DNA of 55,229 nt from Euplotes aediculatus (taxonomy: Eukaryota; Ciliophora; Spirotrichea; Euplotida; Euplotidae), in assembly GCA_030463445.1 (NCBI GenBank), contig JAQGFW010033586.1:1-55229 (forward strand). The letters are read 5' to 3'. Positions within the stretch are counted from its first letter, which is position 1. Each line of letters starts with the position of its first letter. Made by a program: the position numbers and the translations under genes. The notes below the pieces were generated by a model, which saw only the letters and a list, made by a program, of their open reading frames with translations, did no database searches and was not told the DNA's origin. Positions 8,707 to 16,835 of this stretch are shown here, in pieces.

Positions 8707-9336
8707 ATGAAAAAAGCTCTCTGGATTATTATCATCGCTCTTGCAATTTTAGTGGGAATTATCCCGATTACATACTTGATACATGGTGTAAACGAAGGTT
8801 ATTTAGAACTCAAAAGCCCCGAAATATTACGCAGCAAAACTTGGTGGTTTTTCTTGTATATTCACGCCATTTCGGGCGGAATCGCGATTCTGATTGGGTG
8901 GATTCAGTTTAGTAAAAAACTTTTACACAGCCGACCCAAACAGCACCGTTTTATAGGAAAAATTTATTTCTTTTCAGCAATAATTTGCTCAATTTCGGGT
9001 TTATATATCGGGTTTTATGCTACTGGTGGTTTCATGGCGGCGGCGGGGTTCATTTCTGTCGCTTGTATTTATTTTTACACGACTTTGAAAGGATACTTTG
9101 CAATCCGAAAAGGAGAAATCATACAGCACCAAAACATGATGACATACAGTTATGCAGTTTGTTTGGCGGCAGTTTCTCTGCGATTATCTACACCGATTGC
9201 CTATCTTTTGGGTTTTGAGTATGTTTCGTCTTATACATTTATTGCGTGGTCGGCATGGATTCCGAACTTGATGATTGCTTATTGGATAAATAAAAATAGA
9301 AGTGCATATTCGTTGGGAATATTAAAAAGTAAATAA
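8707..9336 (+). CDS. DUF2306 family membrane protein
   Basis: The 209-residue protein has about six transmembrane helices. Family landmarks are HAISGGIAILIG, the HRFIGKIYFF segment, and HQNMMTYSYAV followed by RLSTP. Several conserved histidines lie near the membrane, recalling haem-binding or ferric-reductase-like proteins, but the family has no established role. It opens a close run of genes on the plus strand (metallo-beta-lactamase, ankyrin protein, DUF6326 protein). Confidence 0.82.
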   Translation: MKKALWIIIIALAILVGIIPITYLIHGVNEGYLELKSPEILRSKTWWFFLYIHAISGGIAILIGWIQFSKKLLHSRPKQHRFIGKIYFFSAIICSISGLYIGFYATGGFMAAAGFISVACIYFYTTLKGYFAIRKGEIIQHQNMMTYSYAVCLAAVSLRLSTPIAYLLGFEYVSSYTFIAWSAWIPNLMIAYWINKNRSAYSLGILKSK

Positions 9337-9350
9337 CAACATCTATAAAA

Positions 9351-10127
9351 ATGAAAGTAAAAGGGTTATTAGTTATCGGATTTGCATTCTCATGCTTGGT
9401 TAGTATCGCTCAAAAAAGATTCAAACCCAAAGAACTTTACAAAACTGAGAGTTTAATCATAACTCAAATCTCGGCAAATGCTTTTCAGCATGTTTCGTTC
9501 AAGCAAACCCAAGATTTCGGTTATGTACCTTGCAATGGGATGTTTGTAAGGAGCAATAGTGAAGTAATTGTTTTTGATACCCCAACCAACGACAAAAGTG
9601 CCGAAGAACTAATCAAATGGATAAAAGAAAAACTTAATTGCCAGATAAACGCCATCATTCCGACGCACTTCCACGATGACTGTCTGGGTGGATTAAAAGC
9701 GTTTCATCAAAACGGGATTTCTTCCTATGCCAATTTTAAAACCATCGAACTCTCCAAAGCAAATAATTACGAAGTTCCTCAAAATGGATTTTCGGATTCG
9801 CTTAATCTCAAAGTAGGTGACGAAAAAATTTCAGCAGTTTTTTTTGGAGAAGGCCATACTAAAGACAATGTGGTGGGGTATTTTCCGAGCGAAAACGTTA
9901 TGTTTGGTGGTTGCTTAATCAAAGAAATAAAAGCGAGTAAGGGTTATCTGGGCGATGCCAATGTAGATACGTGGTCGGCAACGGTAGCAAAGGTAAAAGA
10001 AGAATTTCCAAATGTGAAAATTGTAGTACCTGGTCATGGCAAGTTTGGCAATCACAAACTACTCGACTACACAGTTGATTTATTCAAAATCCGTGTTTTC
10101 GGAGCAAATCAACTTATTAAAAAATGA
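9351..10127 (+). CDS. Subclass B1 metallo-beta-lactamase, complete active site
   Basis: The 258-residue periplasmic protein has a signal peptide ending near SIAQ at residue 21. All zinc ligands of subclass B1 are present: His106, His108 and Asp110 in THFHDDCLGG, His169 in GEGHTKDN, Cys188 in FGGCLIK and His229 in VPGHG. The Lys after the Cys motif and the GDAN loop, which contact the beta-lactam carboxylate in B1 enzymes, are also there. By family it should hydrolyse beta-lactams including carbapenems. It lies 15 bases after the DUF2306 gene, with no integron or insertion sequence nearby, so it looks like a resident chromosomal gene. Confidence 0.9.
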   Translation: MKVKGLLVIGFAFSCLVSIAQKRFKPKELYKTESLIITQISANAFQHVSFKQTQDFGYVPCNGMFVRSNSEVIVFDTPTNDKSAEELIKWIKEKLNCQINAIIPTHFHDDCLGGLKAFHQNGISSYANFKTIELSKANNYEVPQNGFSDSLNLKVGDEKISAVFFGEGHTKDNVVGYFPSENVMFGGCLIKEIKASKGYLGDANVDTWSATVAKVKEEFPNVKIVVPGHGKFGNHKLLDYTVDLFKIRVFGANQLIKK

Positions 10128-10174
10128 TACTTAATATTTGAATCTTAGATACCTACTAATAAACTACCAAAATC

Positions 10175-10543
10175 ATGGGCGGCGATTGGAAAGATATGTT
10201 TCGTGGGGTCGAAACCAATAATTTTGATTTGGTAAAATATCATATCAGAAATGGAATAGATTTGAATTATCAGCACCCTGAGTTTCTGACGAGTGCTTTG
10301 ATAGAGAGTATCCGACTAAATCATTTAGAAATGATGGAGTTTCTTCTAAAAAATGGAGCATTGCCCAATGTCAAAGAAGCATTCTCAAACAAAAGCCCCA
10401 TGAACATCGCCAAAGAGATTAAAAATAAAGAGGCCGTTGAAATATTAAATCGGTATTTGGGTACAAATGAAATGCTCGAAGACAGTAAACCACGTTCTAT
10501 TTTAAATAAGATTTATTCTTTCTTAGCTAAAACCTTTTCTTAA
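10175..10543 (+). CDS. Short ankyrin-repeat protein
   Basis: The 122-residue protein contains two to three ankyrin-type repeats, with GIDLNYQHPEFLTSALIESIRLNHLEMM and similar segments read as helix-turn-helix units (residues 12-90). Its partner is unknown. It has no signal peptide and sits 47 bases behind the metallo-beta-lactamase in the same orientation. Confidence 0.75.
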   Translation: MGGDWKDMFRGVETNNFDLVKYHIRNGIDLNYQHPEFLTSALIESIRLNHLEMMEFLLKNGALPNVKEAFSNKSPMNIAKEIKNKEAVEILNRYLGTNEMLEDSKPRSILNKIYSFLAKTFS

Positions 10544-10601
10544 CCCAAGTCAATTATTTTCTTGATGATAAGCCCGAAATTTGTATCAAAAAATCAAGAA
10601 A

Positions 10602-11000
10602 ATGAATCAAAAAGACTTATTATCAACAATTTGGGTATTTGTAACGATTAATTATCTCTACTGCGACCTCATCGGGCTAATGGACGCTCCACTGCTCAAA
10701 CAATACCTCACTGGCAAAGTAGAAGGAATGGAAATCAGCCGAGAGTTTTTGCTTTATGCAGGAATACTGATGGAGATTCCGATTGCGATGATTCTGCTTT
10801 CAAAGATTCTACCCGATAAAGCAAACGCTTGGGCAAATATCGTAGCGGCATTTATAAAGACAGTCGTGATGATTATGACCTTTTTTGTAGGAAACGCTAC
10901 GATTTATTACACTTTCTTTGCGATTATCGAGATTTCGACCACGATTTTTATATTTATTTACGCAGTCCGATGGCTGAAAAAGCTTAGTTTTTCTTCATAA
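10602..11000 (+). CDS. DUF6326 family small membrane protein
   Basis: The protein has about four transmembrane helices; I chose the ATG at 10602 (MNQKDLLSTIW) over a TTG seven codons earlier, giving 132 residues. The TINYLYCDLIGLMD segment followed by a hydrophobic EIPIAMILLSK helix fits DUF6326, a family of unknown function. Its 3' end overlaps the convergent Crp/Fnr gene by 17 bases. Confidence 0.75.
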   Translation: MNQKDLLSTIWVFVTINYLYCDLIGLMDAPLLKQYLTGKVEGMEISREFLLYAGILMEIPIAMILLSKILPDKANAWANIVAAFIKTVVMIMTFFVGNATIYYTFFAIIEISTTIFIFIYAVRWLKKLSFSS

Positions 11001-11562
11001 TCCGACGACGGATTCGGCTCAAAGATTCGGGTTTTACACCAATATAACTCGCCAACTGATATTGCGGAATCCGCTGAACCAAATCAGGGTTTGACTCTAT
11101 CATACGTAAATAGCGTTGCTCGGGCGAATCGCTCAAATAATTGAGTATTTTTTGTTGAAATTCGGCAAAAGTGTTCTCAATAATCTTGCGAGCGATACCT
11201 TCAAGCCTTGGAAATCTATCGAACAAGGCTTGAGCTGAAGCATCATTGCCAGTCAATAAAATACTGTCTTCATCACAAACCCAGTAGCAATTCGATGGTT
11301 TTTGGGGTTCAGAACCGGCAAGCGAAATAATCCATTGGTCTTCTACAAAAAAATTAGTGGTTTTTTCTTCACCATCAATTATCTGATACTGTCTGATTAA
11401 TCCTTGCAAAACAAAGTAGGTATCACCCAAAAACTGCCCTTCTCGCAGCAAAACTGTACCTTTTTTTAGGTTTTTAATAACTGCACTCTCTTTGATAGCG
11501 TTGGCTTCTTCGGTCGAGAGCGGCGAAATATCCGAGAAATACCTAACAATTTTTTCTTTCAT
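10984..11562 (-). CDS. Crp/Fnr-family transcriptional regulator
   Basis: The 192-residue protein has a cyclic-nucleotide-binding-like beta-roll (residues 25-110, with LLREGQFLGDTYFVLQGLI) and a compact C-terminal helix-turn-helix (QYQLASYIGVKPESLSRIRR). The short C-terminal domain is typical of the Bacteroidota subgroup. It lacks the clustered cysteines of Fnr, and the ligand is unknown. The membrane protein at 11590 lies just upstream on the same strand. It is the first of four such regulators in 16 kb. Confidence 0.88.
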   Translation of the reverse strand: MKEKIVRYFSDISPLSTEEANAIKESAVIKNLKKGTVLLREGQFLGDTYFVLQGLIRQYQIIDGEEKTTNFFVEDQWIISLAGSEPQKPSNCYWVCDEDSILLTGNDASAQALFDRFPRLEGIARKIIENTFAEFQQKILNYLSDSPEQRYLRMIESNPDLVQRIPQYQLASYIGVKPESLSRIRRRIMKKN

Positions 11563-11589
11563 TTTTGTTTTACAGAGCCTAAATTACTT

Positions 11590-12198
11590 CTATTTAATAT
11601 GCTCAAAATCTTCTTTTTTAGTAAAGTATTCGAGTAATAAAATCAGAATTATCATGCTGACAACCGAGATTTTCTGCATAATCGGCATGAAATTAAAATT
11701 TCCTGAGCCGTAGAGATATAGGGTATAATAAAAAATCAGCATACAGATAATACATAAAATCTTGAAGAAGTGTAGTCGTGATTTTAGAATAAAAACTGTG
11801 ATATAGAAAATACTCAACAGAAACAAGGTGCTGGCTATCGTAACCATAATATCGTGAAGCGGCGTAACAATCAAAAAAGTAAAAACCATCCCGCCTGCTC
11901 CGGCATATTTTATGACATTGGTAGCGTGTTTTTGAGGGATTTTCTCCGAAAACCTGATGAAGAATAAAGCAAAACTCGCTGAAAGAAAAATCATTCCGGC
12001 ATCAGCCCAAAATCTGGATGGGTTATCGGAGCCATTCAGGGCTTTTTCGGCGAATAGATTGCTAATAAAGTTTTTTGTCCAATCGAAACCAACTGAGTTT
12101 TTATCGAACATTGAGCCGCCAGGATAAACATTCATTGCAATTAGTAGCAACGATAACGAAGCAATTACCCCTATCAGAACCGTATGTTTTTTTAGCAT
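11590..12198 (-). CDS. Six-helix integral membrane protein of unknown function
   Basis: The 202-residue protein has an N-terminal hydrophobic helix, an extracytoplasmic loop (YPGGSMFDKNSVGFDW) and about five more helices, ending in a charged tail. The general layout recalls DUF998-type proteins, but I do not recognise a diagnostic motif. It lies 27 bases upstream of the Crp/Fnr gene on the same strand, so the two could form a unit. Confidence 0.65.
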   Translation of the reverse strand: MLKKHTVLIGVIASLSLLLIAMNVYPGGSMFDKNSVGFDWTKNFISNLFAEKALNGSDNPSRFWADAGMIFLSASFALFFIRFSEKIPQKHATNVIKYAGAGGMVFTFLIVTPLHDIMVTIASTLFLLSIFYITVFILKSRLHFFKILCIICMLIFYYTLYLYGSGNFNFMPIMQKISVVSMIILILLLEYFTKKEDFEHIK

Positions 12199-12398
12199 TT
12201 ACGTTTTATTTTATTGTTTTAGCTAAAAGTAAATTTATCTGTTGGCTACTATTCTGACAAGCTTTGATACACAGACGGAGAAAGCACTTAATCTAACGGA
12301 GGATATTCTGGAAAAAAATACATTGTTTTACCACCTGTGTAAATACACTTTGGCTGATATTGGCAAAACAATTAGTTTAGCAAAACAATCTATCTTTT

Positions 12399-13055
12399 AT
12401 GGAAAAGCTAATCGAAAACCTCAAACAAAAACGTATTTTTCAAATCTTCACCATCGGGCTTCGTTATCTTATCGGTTCGGCATTTGTGTTTGCCAGTATT
12501 GTCAAAATCGAAGGGCAGCGATTTACTGGTACATCGGGCGAAGATTCTCCAATCAATAGTGCATGGCATTATTTTGAGACTATGTATCGCTCTGGTCTTT
12601 ACTGGAACTTCATCGGCTGGGGGCAGCTCATTGCGGGTTTTCTGCTGATGTCGCAGCGATTTAGCACACTCGGTGCGGTTGCGTTTTTACCAATTATTAC
12701 AAATGTATTTTTTGTAACGATTTCGTATTATTTTGCGGGTACGCCAGTCATTACGTTTCTGATGCTCGTGGGCAATCTTTATCTGCTTTTGTGGGATTGG
12801 CATAAACTCAAAATCGTAGTTTTGCCCAATCCTGTATCATACCAAGACAATGACCCTGCCTTTATGAAGCGTAACGCATGGTTTTATCTCGGAATATTTT
12901 ATTTTATTATGACCATTATGATGCAAAAAGGAAGTCAATTTTTTGCAAAAAACACTGATTTAGGTATAAATCCTTCATTTTTTATATTAGGTTGTTTGGT
13001 TTTAATTCTATTAGCAGGAATCACAACATTAATTGTTCAAATACGTAAAAAATGA
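12399..13055 (+). CDS. DoxX-like membrane protein
   Basis: The 218-residue protein has four core helices, with RYLIGSAFVFASIVKIEGQRF near the start and GQLIAGFLLMSQRFSTLG in the second helix. These fit the DoxX/DoxD-like superfamily, whose members are linked to redox and respiratory functions. A further pair of C-terminal helices (residues 165-215) extends it. Its stop overlaps the ATG of the next gene (ATGA at 13052-13055), indicating translational coupling. Confidence 0.75.
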   Translation: MEKLIENLKQKRIFQIFTIGLRYLIGSAFVFASIVKIEGQRFTGTSGEDSPINSAWHYFETMYRSGLYWNFIGWGQLIAGFLLMSQRFSTLGAVAFLPIITNVFFVTISYYFAGTPVITFLMLVGNLYLLLWDWHKLKIVVLPNPVSYQDNDPAFMKRNAWFYLGIFYFIMTIMMQKGSQFFAKNTDLGINPSFFILGCLVLILLAGITTLIVQIRKK

Positions 13056-13528
13056 AAGAAATAATTATCAAAACAGCATCCCAACAAGACTTAGAGGATA
13101 TTCTGAAACTCCAAAAAGAATGTTATCAATCCGAAGCCAAACTTTATGATGATTACGGTATTCAGCCACTTACACAAGATTTAGAAAGTATTACGAAGGA
13201 GTTTCAGCAGATGATTTTCTTAAAAGCAGTAGTTGGTGATACTATTGTGGGTTCGGTAAGAGGCTTTCTTGAAAACGACACCTGTTTTGTTGGTAAGTTA
13301 ATCGTGGATGAAAACTTCCAGAATCAAGGAATCGGCAAAATGCTCATGCAGAAAATCGAATCTAAGTTTACAGAATCCACTCGTTTTGAGTTATTTACGG
13401 GAAATTTAAGCAATAAAAACCTATCTCTTTACCAAAAATTGGGGTATCGCCCATTCAAAGAGAAATTCATCAATCATAAACTTACACTGGTTTTCTTAGA
13501 AAAATACAATCAAAAAGGTTCTTTATGA
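13052..13528 (+). CDS. GNAT-family N-acetyltransferase with a replaced C-terminus
   Basis: The 158-residue protein has the acetyl-CoA-binding loop NQGIGKMLMQKIES preceded by the GKLIVDENF strand, typical of GNAT enzymes, and the GNLSNKNLSLYQKLGYRP segment of the final strands. The substrate is not predictable. The last three codons (Gly-Ser-Leu) and the stop come from an inserted inverted-repeat element. Without it the frame would end after Lys155 at a TAA that overlaps the ATG of the next gene. It is translationally coupled to the DoxX-like gene upstream. Confidence 0.88.
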   Translation: MKEIIIKTASQQDLEDILKLQKECYQSEAKLYDDYGIQPLTQDLESITKEFQQMIFLKAVVGDTIVGSVRGFLENDTCFVGKLIVDENFQNQGIGKMLMQKIESKFTESTRFELFTGNLSNKNLSLYQKLGYRPFKEKFINHKLTLVFLEKYNQKGSL

Positions 13529-13667
13529 TTTTACTTGGTCACCTCATCCCCAGCCCTTCTCCTATAAGGAGAAGGGGGCAAAAACCCTCTCCTCATAGGA
13601 GAGGGTTGGGTGAGGTAAATCCTACGAAATCAAAGTACCAAGTAAAATCATAAAATACAATCAAAAA
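13517..13667. mobile_element. MITE-like inverted-repeat element flanked by a 16-bp direct repeat
   Basis: Two perfect 18-base arms (13522-13539 and 13637-13654) enclose a second, GC-rich set of hairpins made of CTCC/GGAG-type arms (about 13541-13616). The same 16 bases, AAAATACAATCAAAAA, occur on both sides (13501-13516 and 13652-13667). Removing one copy and the intervening DNA restores an exact TAATG overlap between the acetyltransferase and the VOC gene. It therefore looks like a recent insertion with target duplication. It encodes nothing, and its hairpins could also terminate transcription. Confidence 0.7.
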
Positions 13668-13669
13668 TA

Positions 13670-14062
13670 ATGAACCAAAAACTTGTACACATAGCACTCG
13701 TCGTTGCCGATTACGACGAAGCCATAGCGTTTTACACTCAAAAATTAGGTTTTGATTTAATCGAAGATACAACCCTCAGCCAAACCAAACGTTGGGTTTT
13801 GGTATCACCCAAAGGCGGCGATAGTTGCCATATTTTACTCGCAAAAGCTGCCAACGACGAGCAAATCAGTCGGGTTGGCAATCAAACAGGCGGAAGGGTT
13901 TTTCTTTTTTTGAGTACCGATGATTTTTGGCGTGATTTTGAGAATCTAAAAAAGAATGGTGTAAAAATAATCCGTGAACCATCCGAAGAGATTTATGGAA
14001 CTGTTGCCGTTTTTGCCGATTTATACGGCAACCTCTGGGATTTGATTCAATACAAAAAATAA
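13670..14062 (+). CDS. VOC-family (glyoxalase/bleomycin resistance fold) protein
   Basis: This 130-residue single VOC domain starts HIALVVADYDEAIAFYTQKLGF and ends in the DLYGNLWDLIQ strand, the usual beta-alpha-beta-beta-beta pair. Metal-ligand positions are His7 in the first strand and Glu or Asp residues in the later ones. The substrate is unknown. It was probably once coupled to the acetyltransferase gene before the insertion. Confidence 0.85.
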   Translation: MNQKLVHIALVVADYDEAIAFYTQKLGFDLIEDTTLSQTKRWVLVSPKGGDSCHILLAKAANDEQISRVGNQTGGRVFLFLSTDDFWRDFENLKKNGVKIIREPSEEIYGTVAVFADLYGNLWDLIQYKK

Positions 14063-14090
14063 TGCCCATCTGATTGCTCAGGCGGGCATT
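14053..14090 (-). terminator. Terminator of ald
   Basis: The stem AATGCCC/GGGCATT (14061-14067 with 14084-14090) is followed on the minus strand by a U-rich tract, seen as ACAAAAAAT at 14052-14060 on the plus strand. It serves the leftward ald gene and may also act on the convergent VOC gene. Confidence 0.75.
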
Positions 14091-14117
14091 GTGGTTAGTT
14101 TGATGATTTGTAGGTAA

Positions 14118-15230
14118 TTACAACACTTCTGATATATCTGCCAATGGTAAATTAAACGCATCGGCTACTCCTTGATACACAACTTTTCCTTGTACGACAT
14201 TCAACCCTTTTTTCAACTCTGCGTTATCGCTACAAGCCTTTTTCCATCCTTTATTTGCCAACTGAATCGCATACGGAAGGGTAGCGTTTGTCAGAGCCAA
14301 TGTCGAGGTATATGGCACAGCACCTGGCATATTGGCTACACAATAATGCACTACATCATCTATGATAAATGTCGGATTCTCGTGCGTGGTGGGTGTACAA
14401 GTTTCGATACAACCACCTTGGTCAACTGCCACATCTACAACCACCGTACCCGGACGCATCAGTTTCAACATATCACGGGTTATCAAATGTGGGGCTTTTG
14501 CCCCCGGAATCAACACCGCACCTACGATTAAATCTGCCGATTTGATAGCCTCTCGGATGTTATAATCATTCGACATAATCGTTGTTACGTTCTGCGGCAT
14601 AATATCCGACAAATAACGCAAACGTGGCAAGCTAACATCCATTATCACAACTCTTGCACCCAATCCTGCTGCCATTTTAGCGGCTTGTGTACCTACGATT
14701 CCGCCACCCAAAACCAAAACATTGGCAGGACGCACACCTGGAACGCCTCCGAGCAAAATTCCACGACCTTTCAATGGTTTTTCGAGGTATTTTGCCCCTT
14801 CTTGGATTGCCATTCTACCGGCAACCTCCGACATCGGCACCAAAAGTGGCAACGAACGGTCAGTTTTTTCGACGGTTTCATAAGCCAAACAAATCGCTTC
14901 ACGCTCAATCATGGCGTGAGTCAATGGCTCAGACGATGCAAAGTGAAAATAGGTGAAAAGTAATTGGTCTTTTTTAATCAAATTATACTCAGACGCAATC
15001 GGTTCTTTTACTTTTACAATCATCTCGGCGATTTCGTAAACGGCCTCAATGGTTGGTAACATCTCTGCACCTGCTTCTACGTATTCGGCATCCGAAAAAC
15101 CGCTACCCTCGCCTGCCGTTGCTTGAATATAGACTTTATGTCCGTTTTTTTTGAATTCTGCCACACCCGCTGGCGTAAGAGCCACACGGTTTTCGTTGTT
15201 TTTAATCTCTTTTGGAACTCCGATTATCAT
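14118..15230 (-). CDS. ald: Alanine dehydrogenase
   Basis: This enzyme converts L-alanine and NAD+ to pyruvate, ammonia and NADH. I chose the ATG at 15230 (MIIGVPKEIK), which gives 370 residues, the normal family length; a TTG further upstream only adds leader sequence. Active-site residues are visible: Arg15 in NENRVALTP, Lys74 in VKVKEP and His95 in YFHFAS. The nucleotide-binding loop VLGGGIVGTQAAKMA and the VDQGGCIET segment are intact. The gene is divergent from an Lrp/AsnC-type regulator, the arrangement known for alanine-responsive control of ald in other bacteria, so that regulator is the likely controller. Confidence 0.97.
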   Translation of the reverse strand: MIIGVPKEIKNNENRVALTPAGVAEFKKNGHKVYIQATAGEGSGFSDAEYVEAGAEMLPTIEAVYEIAEMIVKVKEPIASEYNLIKKDQLLFTYFHFASSEPLTHAMIEREAICLAYETVEKTDRSLPLLVPMSEVAGRMAIQEGAKYLEKPLKGRGILLGGVPGVRPANVLVLGGGIVGTQAAKMAAGLGARVVIMDVSLPRLRYLSDIMPQNVTTIMSNDYNIREAIKSADLIVGAVLIPGAKAPHLITRDMLKLMRPGTVVVDVAVDQGGCIETCTPTTHENPTFIIDDVVHYCVANMPGAVPYTSTLALTNATLPYAIQLANKGWKKACSDNAELKKGLNVVQGKVVYQGVADAFNLPLADISEVL

Positions 15231-15248
15231 AGCCTTCTGAATTGATTT

Positions 15249-15310
15249 TTGACAATACTGTAATGGACAATCAGAAACTAATTGCCCATTATTAACCAAA
15301 GAATTGTCAA
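15249..15310 (-). promoter_or_regulatory. Nested stem-loop in the ald leader
   Basis: An outer stem TTGACAAT/ATTGTCAA (15249-15256 with 15303-15310) encloses an inner stem AATGGACAAT/ATTGCCCATT (15262-15271 with 15281-15290, one G:U pair). It lies between the predicted start of transcription and the ald start codon, so it would form in the leader RNA. I do not match it to a known riboswitch. Confidence 0.4.
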
Positions 15311-15342
15311 CTGTAAAGTTTGTTGATGAAGAATAACTGACG

Positions 15343-15350
15343 CAAAGTTA
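15343..15350 (-). promoter_or_regulatory. Candidate -7 element of ald
   Basis: On the minus strand this reads TAACTTTG, a full match to the Bacteroidota consensus TAnnTTTG. It predicts a leader of about 105 bases before ald. The very AT-rich stretch beyond it (15355-15470) separates ald from the divergent Lrp gene and may hold the regulator's sites. Confidence 0.5.
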
Positions 15351-15496
15351 TGTATTAAGAAAATATTTTTGCATATTTATAATAAATAAGAAATATATTC
15401 ACAATTATTAATATTTTACAGAAAATAATTCGGAATAAATACTTAATTTTTAGGAAAATCCGAAAAAATTACGCCTTATCAAAACCACTATACGAA

Positions 15497-15958
15497 ATGT
15501 ACCAAATTGACGAAACCGATAGAAAGATTTTGAGGCTCATTCAAGAGAACTCACAACTGACGATAAAGGAGATTTCGAGTGCTATAAATCTTTCGATGAC
15601 ACCCGTCCACGACCGCATTAAAAAACTCGAAAACGAAGGAATTATTGAGAAATATGTAACGATTCTGAATAAAAAACGGATTGGAAAATCATTGACGGTT
15701 TTTTGTCAGGTTACGTTGATAAAGCAAACAAATGATACCTCCGAAGAATTTAATGAGGCAATTCGGCAACTCCCCGAAGTGCTGGAGTGTAATTTTGTTT
15801 CGGGGAGTTTCGATTATTTATTGAAGATTATTGTGCCAGATATGGAGAGTTACCACGAGTTTCACCAAAAAAAGCTGTCAATCATTCCGTCGGTTTCGTT
15901 GATTCATAGCTTCTTTGTGATGTCCGAGGTCAAGAGTACGACCGTTTTGAATCTTTGA
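15497..15958 (+). CDS. Lrp/AsnC-family transcriptional regulator, probable regulator of ald
   Basis: The 153-residue protein starts with the winged helix typical of the family (DETDRKILRLIQENSQLTIKEI, then TPVHDRIKKLENEGII) and ends in the RAM ligand-binding domain (GSFDYLLKIIVPDMESYHEF). Both domains are complete. It is divergently paired with ald across 266 bases, so alanine or another amino acid is the likely effector. Regulation of ald is inferred from this arrangement and from known AdeR and AldR systems. Confidence 0.93.
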   Translation: MYQIDETDRKILRLIQENSQLTIKEISSAINLSMTPVHDRIKKLENEGIIEKYVTILNKKRIGKSLTVFCQVTLIKQTNDTSEEFNEAIRQLPEVLECNFVSGSFDYLLKIIVPDMESYHEFHQKKLSIIPSVSLIHSFFVMSEVKSTTVLNL

Positions 15959-16012
15959 ATTATTATACCATGATTTTAAGGTAGAGATTCCCGAAGAGTT
16001 AGCAATTTCTTC

Positions 16013-16717
16013 TTATTTCACTTTTAGAATCTTATCTGTTCTGAAAAACGAATCATCTTTATTCCAAAACCAACGTTTAGTTTTGGGTACTAAAAGACCT
16101 TTTATATTGGTGTAGTCTTCCAAAAAAATGTATTCGCCATTGGTCGTTTTGTCTTTCAAATAAAACTGATAGCCGTGCAGGATAAATGTCTGTTTATCAA
16201 TGAAAAAATGCCAAGTCTCGTTTTCGTAAATGGGCTGATATTGGATAGTTATTTTGTAACAAGGTTTTTGATTAAAGACTTCTTCCTGTACGTCATCCGA
16301 AAGAAATCTGACATCGTTTTTCAATCTCATTGGCAACAGCAGCAAATATTCATAGACTTCTCTCAAATACTGTGTACGAGCTTGGCTGAGGTCATATCGT
16401 TTGATTTCAGAATCCGATAAAGCTGTTTTACCATTCAAAAAAACTTCATATTTTGTTCCTTCAAAACCTTGTTTGTGGTGCAGAGAATCGTTTTTTACTT
16501 CATAAGTAAATGTTTTTTTGGGTAAATTTAGCTGAATCGTAAAAAATCTATCAGGCGTTTTTTCACGGATAATACTCATGTTAAATTCAGCATTTAGCTT
16601 TTCCCAACGGTTTTTGGGGTCGTGAAATTCAATTGATTTTTGAAGAATTTTTTGTGCAGAAAGCTGTGCATCGGCTTGAAAATGAAGAAATATTAAGAGA
16701 ATTATCAGGTATTTCAT
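16013..16717 (-). CDS. DUF6503 family exported protein
   Basis: The 234-residue protein has a signal peptide (MKYLIILLIFLHFQADAQ) and a LolA/LolB-like run of beta strands: RFFTIQLNLP, ITIQYQP, HFFIDKQTFILHGYQFYLKD and KRWFWNKDDSFF. These fit DUF6503, a Bacteroidota family of exported proteins with unknown role. A second member lies at 20163-20897. It is a single gene that converges with the Lrp-type regulator. Confidence 0.72.
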   Translation of the reverse strand: MKYLIILLIFLHFQADAQLSAQKILQKSIEFHDPKNRWEKLNAEFNMSIIREKTPDRFFTIQLNLPKKTFTYEVKNDSLHHKQGFEGTKYEVFLNGKTALSDSEIKRYDLSQARTQYLREVYEYLLLLPMRLKNDVRFLSDDVQEEVFNQKPCYKITIQYQPIYENETWHFFIDKQTFILHGYQFYLKDKTTNGEYIFLEDYTNIKGLLVPKTKRWFWNKDDSFFRTDKILKVK

Positions 16718-16835
16718 AATCTTAGATTAGCAAAAAAAAAGCATTTTTCAATCAATTAATCAAATTTGTAATTTAGACGACACTTTTTCTATTTCAAAAG
16801 AATTTACTTTGTTTTGGGTTAAAACTTTTGATAAA

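Noticed and set aside
12242-12559. 105-codon plus-strand frame before the DoxX-like gene
   Set aside because: TTG start and most of it shadows the DoxX-like gene in another frame.
13541-13616. Ordinary terminator as the full explanation of the hairpins
   Set aside because: The 18-base outer arms and the 16-base flanking direct repeat are not expected of a terminator, though it may act as one.
15231-15299. TTG at 15299 as the ald start
   Set aside because: Adds 23 residues beyond the conserved N-terminus and runs through the leader hairpins.
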